A DNA stretch of 34,498 nt, taken from contig CP070685.1 in the NCBI GenBank assembly GCA_020352895.1, positions 2,281,771 to 2,316,268 on the forward strand, read 5' to 3'. The translations under genes and the position numbers were made by a program. The notes below the pieces were generated by a model. That model ran no database searches and was not told the origin of the DNA. It saw nothing but the letters and a program-made list of their open reading frames with translations. Shown piece by piece: positions 31,766-34,498 of this stretch (within the stretch, counting starts at the first letter, position 1; the number at the start of each line of letters is the position of its first letter). Source of the stretch: Phycisphaerales bacterium. GTDB taxonomy: Bacteria; Planctomycetota; Phycisphaerae; UBA1845; G020352895.

Positions 31766-31916
31766 GCGGAGTTGGCGCACACGCCTGAGGATTCAGCACT
31801 ACTTCAGGAGCCGTCGTCGCCTACCGGTATTCTTCGACGGTTGACAACGATGTCCTGAAACGCGCAACTACTTCTGTATCACCTGCCTTCATGATCACAT
31901 CAAAGGAGAAGTCGGC

Positions 31917-33749
31917 ATGAGAGTCACAATGCGTTGCGCACGACCAATGCCAGGCAGCGCGTCAGTAGTGGCGCTCGTTGCCTGGCTCTGTTGGGTGGCT
32001 GGTGCTCAAGGTGTGACAGTTGACCCGGGTCCCTTCGAGCGGGTGGACACTTTCGCCACCGGCGGAACAAGCAGAGAGCCAGACGTTGCGGTTATGTGGG
32101 GCGCGTCCTTCCCGGCTTGTCGGCGACCGGAGGCGGCAAACGCGCTGTGGATGACCCCCTCTGGCAGCGCGCTGAAGAATCCGTACGCCGGCTCGTGGAC
32201 CTCCGCTTACACGGCCGGTGACGCCGACCAAACCGTCGCGTGGAATGCCACCTTCGGGGTATTCTATGGCGTGCGTATTGCTGAGTCTCTCACCAACGAC
32301 CTCGTGGTCTTTCGTGTTGATCCTGCGGTCGGGCCGGAGATGCAGAACCCCATGGTAGTCGTCGAGAACTCGGATGCAGACCGAACGGATATTGCGTCCG
32401 GCACCGCGCGAGGATTCGGCGAAGATCCGCAAGACCCGCTCTATACCGCCGCGGGCGAGAACCTCGTATACCTCATTTATGGACCGCTTGGAGTGTCGGG
32501 CGAAACTAGCATGAGATTCACCCGGGCCCGAAACGGCGGTGCGCAACCGGAGGACTGGCTCAGCGAATCACTCGTGGTCACGCCCGGCATCGTGAGCGCG
32601 GTGCCGCGATTGGCAGTTGATGGAGACGGTATTCTGCACGTTGCCCATACCGATTGGAATGGCGCCGTCGGACATTCATATAGCGTGAGCGACGGTACTC
32701 AATGGACCACTGATGATACAGGCGCGACACGCAACGACAGTGCTATCAACCACAACGGTCGGGTCGATGGCAGCTTCAATGTGTATGTTACGACTATGAT
32801 TGCCGTTGACCGTCGCGCGGGCATGTCCGGCGTCTATGTGACATATCATGATGCGGATGACGAACATCCGACCGATCTTGATGTGTTCCTCGTGCCCGGT
32901 GAACGGGACCCGGCAACCGGCGAGGTCGCCTGGGGGCCCAAGGTCAACCTCTCCGACGCCTTCGAAGAGCCGGGCGGTATCCAGGTCGACCAGTTCTTCC
33001 CCATGCTGTACGTGGGCGACCGCGGGTATCTGCACCTGGTTTGGACGGAGGCCGACGATCCGGACCCACAGAATGAAAGCATCAACCCGGTGGTTCGGAT
33101 CGTCCATGTTTACTGGAGCAGGCCCACGGTCAATCCCTACTGTCCCGGAGGCGTGGCCCGAGGGCGAACGGTGATCAACGACGAGTTGGAAACGGGCTCC
33201 GGGACTTTCGAGCAGACTCAGATCGGAGAATACATGGGGCTCGACGGACGGGGGAATCACATCCTGGCCGTGTTTCCGAGCACGCGAAACAACGGGTGGC
33301 TCAATCGACGCATCTATTCGTGCGATATCTTCTTCAGCACCGGGGACCTGGATGGCGACGGCAGCGTGGACCTTAATGATTTTGCCACATTCTCTTTGTG
33401 CTTCAACTCACAAAGCTGCGATTGCGCCACCAGCGACCTGAACGACGACGATCTTGTCGATCTCAACGACTTTGCGACTTTCGCGGTAGAGTTCACCGGA
33501 TCGTTGGGGTGCCCGACCGGCGGCGGGGATCAACAGGGCAGCCCTGCCGGCGGCGACGGAGACACGTGGCCCCTTGATCTGGCGGGGCTGGCATCCCTGG
33601 CTGAATGGAGCCGTACAGTCCTGCCAGAACAAAGCTGGCATGACTTAGCGGCGGCCTGCCTGGAAGTGGCTGCCGAAGAGGCTGACTCTCCACGCGGAGT
33701 GCTACACGCCACGTTCGCGGAGCTACTGTTGGATGATCCGCCCCAGTAA
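31917..33749 (+). CDS. Secreted protein with C-terminal dockerin-like repeat pair
   Basis: A 610-residue exported protein. The signal peptide is MPGSASVVALVAWLCWVAGA followed by QG. Residues ~35-475 look like a beta-propeller or sialidase-like fold, with recurring strands and Asp-box-like turns (RLAVDGDGILHVAHTDWNGA, MLYVGDRGYLHLVWTEADDP), inferred by pattern. Residues ~478-527 carry two calcium-binding EF-hand-type repeats, GDLDGDGSVDLNDFATFSLC and SDLNDDDLVDLNDFATFAVE, as in type I dockerins and the many planctomycete secreted proteins with this tail. The last ~80 residues are a Gly-rich linker and a helical end that I do not recognise. The start is fixed by AAAGGAGA about ten nt upstream. 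It is divergent from the PEP-CTERM gene. Ligand and partner are unknown. Confidence 0.85.
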   Translation: MRVTMRCARPMPGSASVVALVAWLCWVAGAQGVTVDPGPFERVDTFATGGTSREPDVAVMWGASFPACRRPEAANALWMTPSGSALKNPYAGSWTSAYTAGDADQTVAWNATFGVFYGVRIAESLTNDLVVFRVDPAVGPEMQNPMVVVENSDADRTDIASGTARGFGEDPQDPLYTAAGENLVYLIYGPLGVSGETSMRFTRARNGGAQPEDWLSESLVVTPGIVSAVPRLAVDGDGILHVAHTDWNGAVGHSYSVSDGTQWTTDDTGATRNDSAINHNGRVDGSFNVYVTTMIAVDRRAGMSGVYVTYHDADDEHPTDLDVFLVPGERDPATGEVAWGPKVNLSDAFEEPGGIQVDQFFPMLYVGDRGYLHLVWTEADDPDPQNESINPVVRIVHVYWSRPTVNPYCPGGVARGRTVINDELETGSGTFEQTQIGEYMGLDGRGNHILAVFPSTRNNGWLNRRIYSCDIFFSTGDLDGDGSVDLNDFATFSLCFNSQSCDCATSDLNDDDLVDLNDFATFAVEFTGSLGCPTGGGDQQGSPAGGDGDTWPLDLAGLASLAEWSRTVLPEQSWHDLAAACLEVAAEEADSPRGVLHATFAELLLDDPPQ

Positions 33750-33982
33750 GGCCGGCAGGTCAAGGTGACGTCCCCTGTGTACGAGTTGGGCGAGGACGCC
33801 ACTGCGGGAAGTGAACGCGCCCGACCGTACGAGCCTGGCAGAACGTTGCAGGTCGCTGGCCGATTGCCAGCTGTCGGAATCAGCGGACGAGGCCCTGTGC
33901 GAGTTTGCGGACCTCATCGACCCATAGCCCTGAGGTGCGCAGCGGGGAATCTGGTGTACACGGTCAGTAGTAGGAGCGCGGT

Positions 33983-34498
33983 TCAAGGACCTGGGTCTGC
34001 CGGCTGCGCATCGGACTCATCGATCAGGGCCTGGACGTCGGCGGGGTACAGGTCTTCTTCGAACGTGCGCATCTCCAGGTGGTTCTGCCTGGCGGTGAAT
34101 CGGCCCTTGAGCAGTGTGCCGTCCGCGCAGGCCATCTCGAATCGGCCGATCCGCAGCTTGCCTCCGTCGAAGGGCGAGCCTGTGATCTGAATCGTGCCGG
34201 CGGCCAGTCGGGTCAGTCCGGCCAGCGGGCCCTGCCGCTGGAGATAGAAGCCGCACACAGCGCCCTGCCGGGCATCGTCGGGCCGCGGCACGGAGCTCGC
34301 TTCTTCGCCCGGCCTGCTGTGGAAGTAGTATCTTCCTTTCTCCGGGGGCGTCCGCAGGTACAAGAAGTACTGACGGTGTCCGTCCTGGGCGCCAGGGTGG
34401 GCGAAGGCCAGGAGGATCCGCTCGACCTCCGGGGAGGATTCGAAGCAGGCCCAGTTGCCCCGCAGGGTTAGCCGGTCAAAGGGCGGCGGCTGCCCCGA
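33983..34498 (-). CDS. Unrecognised protein, C-terminal part (5' end beyond window)
   Basis: The last ~171 residues of a - strand gene; the frame stays open to the window's right edge, so the start is not visible. The readable sequence (LTLRGNWACFESSPEVERIL, YFLYLRTPPEKGRYYFHSRP, GTIQITGSPFDGGKLRIGRF, KGRFTARQNHLEMRTFEEDL) suggests alternating beta strands, ending in an acidic tail (LIDESDAQPADPGP). I do not recognise a family. A lone TTG at 34363 is in frame but has no convincing SD and lies inside similar-looking coding sequence, so it is probably internal. The 233-nt gap to the dockerin-tailed gene shows no feature. Confidence 0.6.
   Translation of the reverse strand, partial: SGQPPPFDRLTLRGNWACFESSPEVERILLAFAHPGAQDGHRQYFLYLRTPPEKGRYYFHSRPGEEASSVPRPDDARQGAVCGFYLQRQGPLAGLTRLAAGTIQITGSPFDGGKLRIGRFEMACADGTLLKGRFTARQNHLEMRTFEEDLYPADVQALIDESDAQPADPGP

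Noticed and set aside
31841-31846. TTGACA upstream of the dockerin-tailed gene
   Set aside because: No acceptable -10 lies 16-18 nt downstream, so it was not called as a promoter.

Overview
The window is high-GC, gene-dense DNA from a flagellated bacterium, most likely a member of the Planctomycetota. That assignment is an inference. It rests on a secreted protein ending in paired dockerin-like EF-hand repeats, a PEP-CTERM-anchored protein, a TIGR03790-family protein, several unrelated lipoproteins and the style of the multi-flagellin locus. No rRNA or other decisive phylogenetic marker is present.

Region 1 (1-16822) is a late-flagellar cluster, all on the + strand apart from one mobile element. 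It reads flgI (3' end) - flgJ-like rod-binding protein - flgN - flgK - flgL - fliW - csrA - flagellin 1 - flagellin 2 - flagellin 3 - [RAYT transposase element on the - strand] - fliD - fliS. The products are the P-ring, rod assembly factor, export chaperones (FlgN, FliS), hook-filament junction (FlgK, FlgL), filament (three flagellins) and filament cap (FliD). The FliW/CsrA pair, known in other bacteria to couple flagellin translation to secretion, sits just upstream of the flagellins. Each flagellin has its own long leader (267, 560 and about 430 nt), GGA-rich Shine-Dalgarno sequences, and terminators or sigma-28-like -10 elements between the genes. FlgL and FliD are both enlarged by the same kind of repeated flagellin-IN-like module.

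Region 2 (17106-22641) holds a secreted TPR protein, a tRNA-Leu(GAG), and a tightly packed run of a large lipoprotein, RNase PH (rph), a small lipoprotein with a SPOR-like tail, and the XTP/dITP pyrophosphatase (rdgB).

Region 3 (22697-25166) is a compact putrescine-making module: pyruvoyl-dependent arginine decarboxylase and agmatinase. They are separated by a convergent/divergent SufR-like regulator gene. A good sigma-70-type promoter with a palindrome over its -10 lies directly upstream of the agmatinase gene.

Region 4 (25319-30541) contains a multi-pass membrane protein, D-aminoacyl-tRNA deacylase (dtd), a secreted TIGR03790-family protein and, convergent to it, an ABC-F ATPase.

Region 5 (30898-34498) encodes secreted proteins: a PEP-CTERM protein (-), a dockerin-tailed protein (+), and the 3' part of an unrecognised gene (-) cut by the window edge.

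No CRISPR array, prophage, rRNA or defence island was seen. The main points for follow-up are the FliW/CsrA-three-flagellin arrangement with its leader signals, the RAYT element with perfect 20-bp GTAG-containing ends, the shared repeats in FlgL and FliD, and the regulator/operator arrangement at the agmatinase gene.
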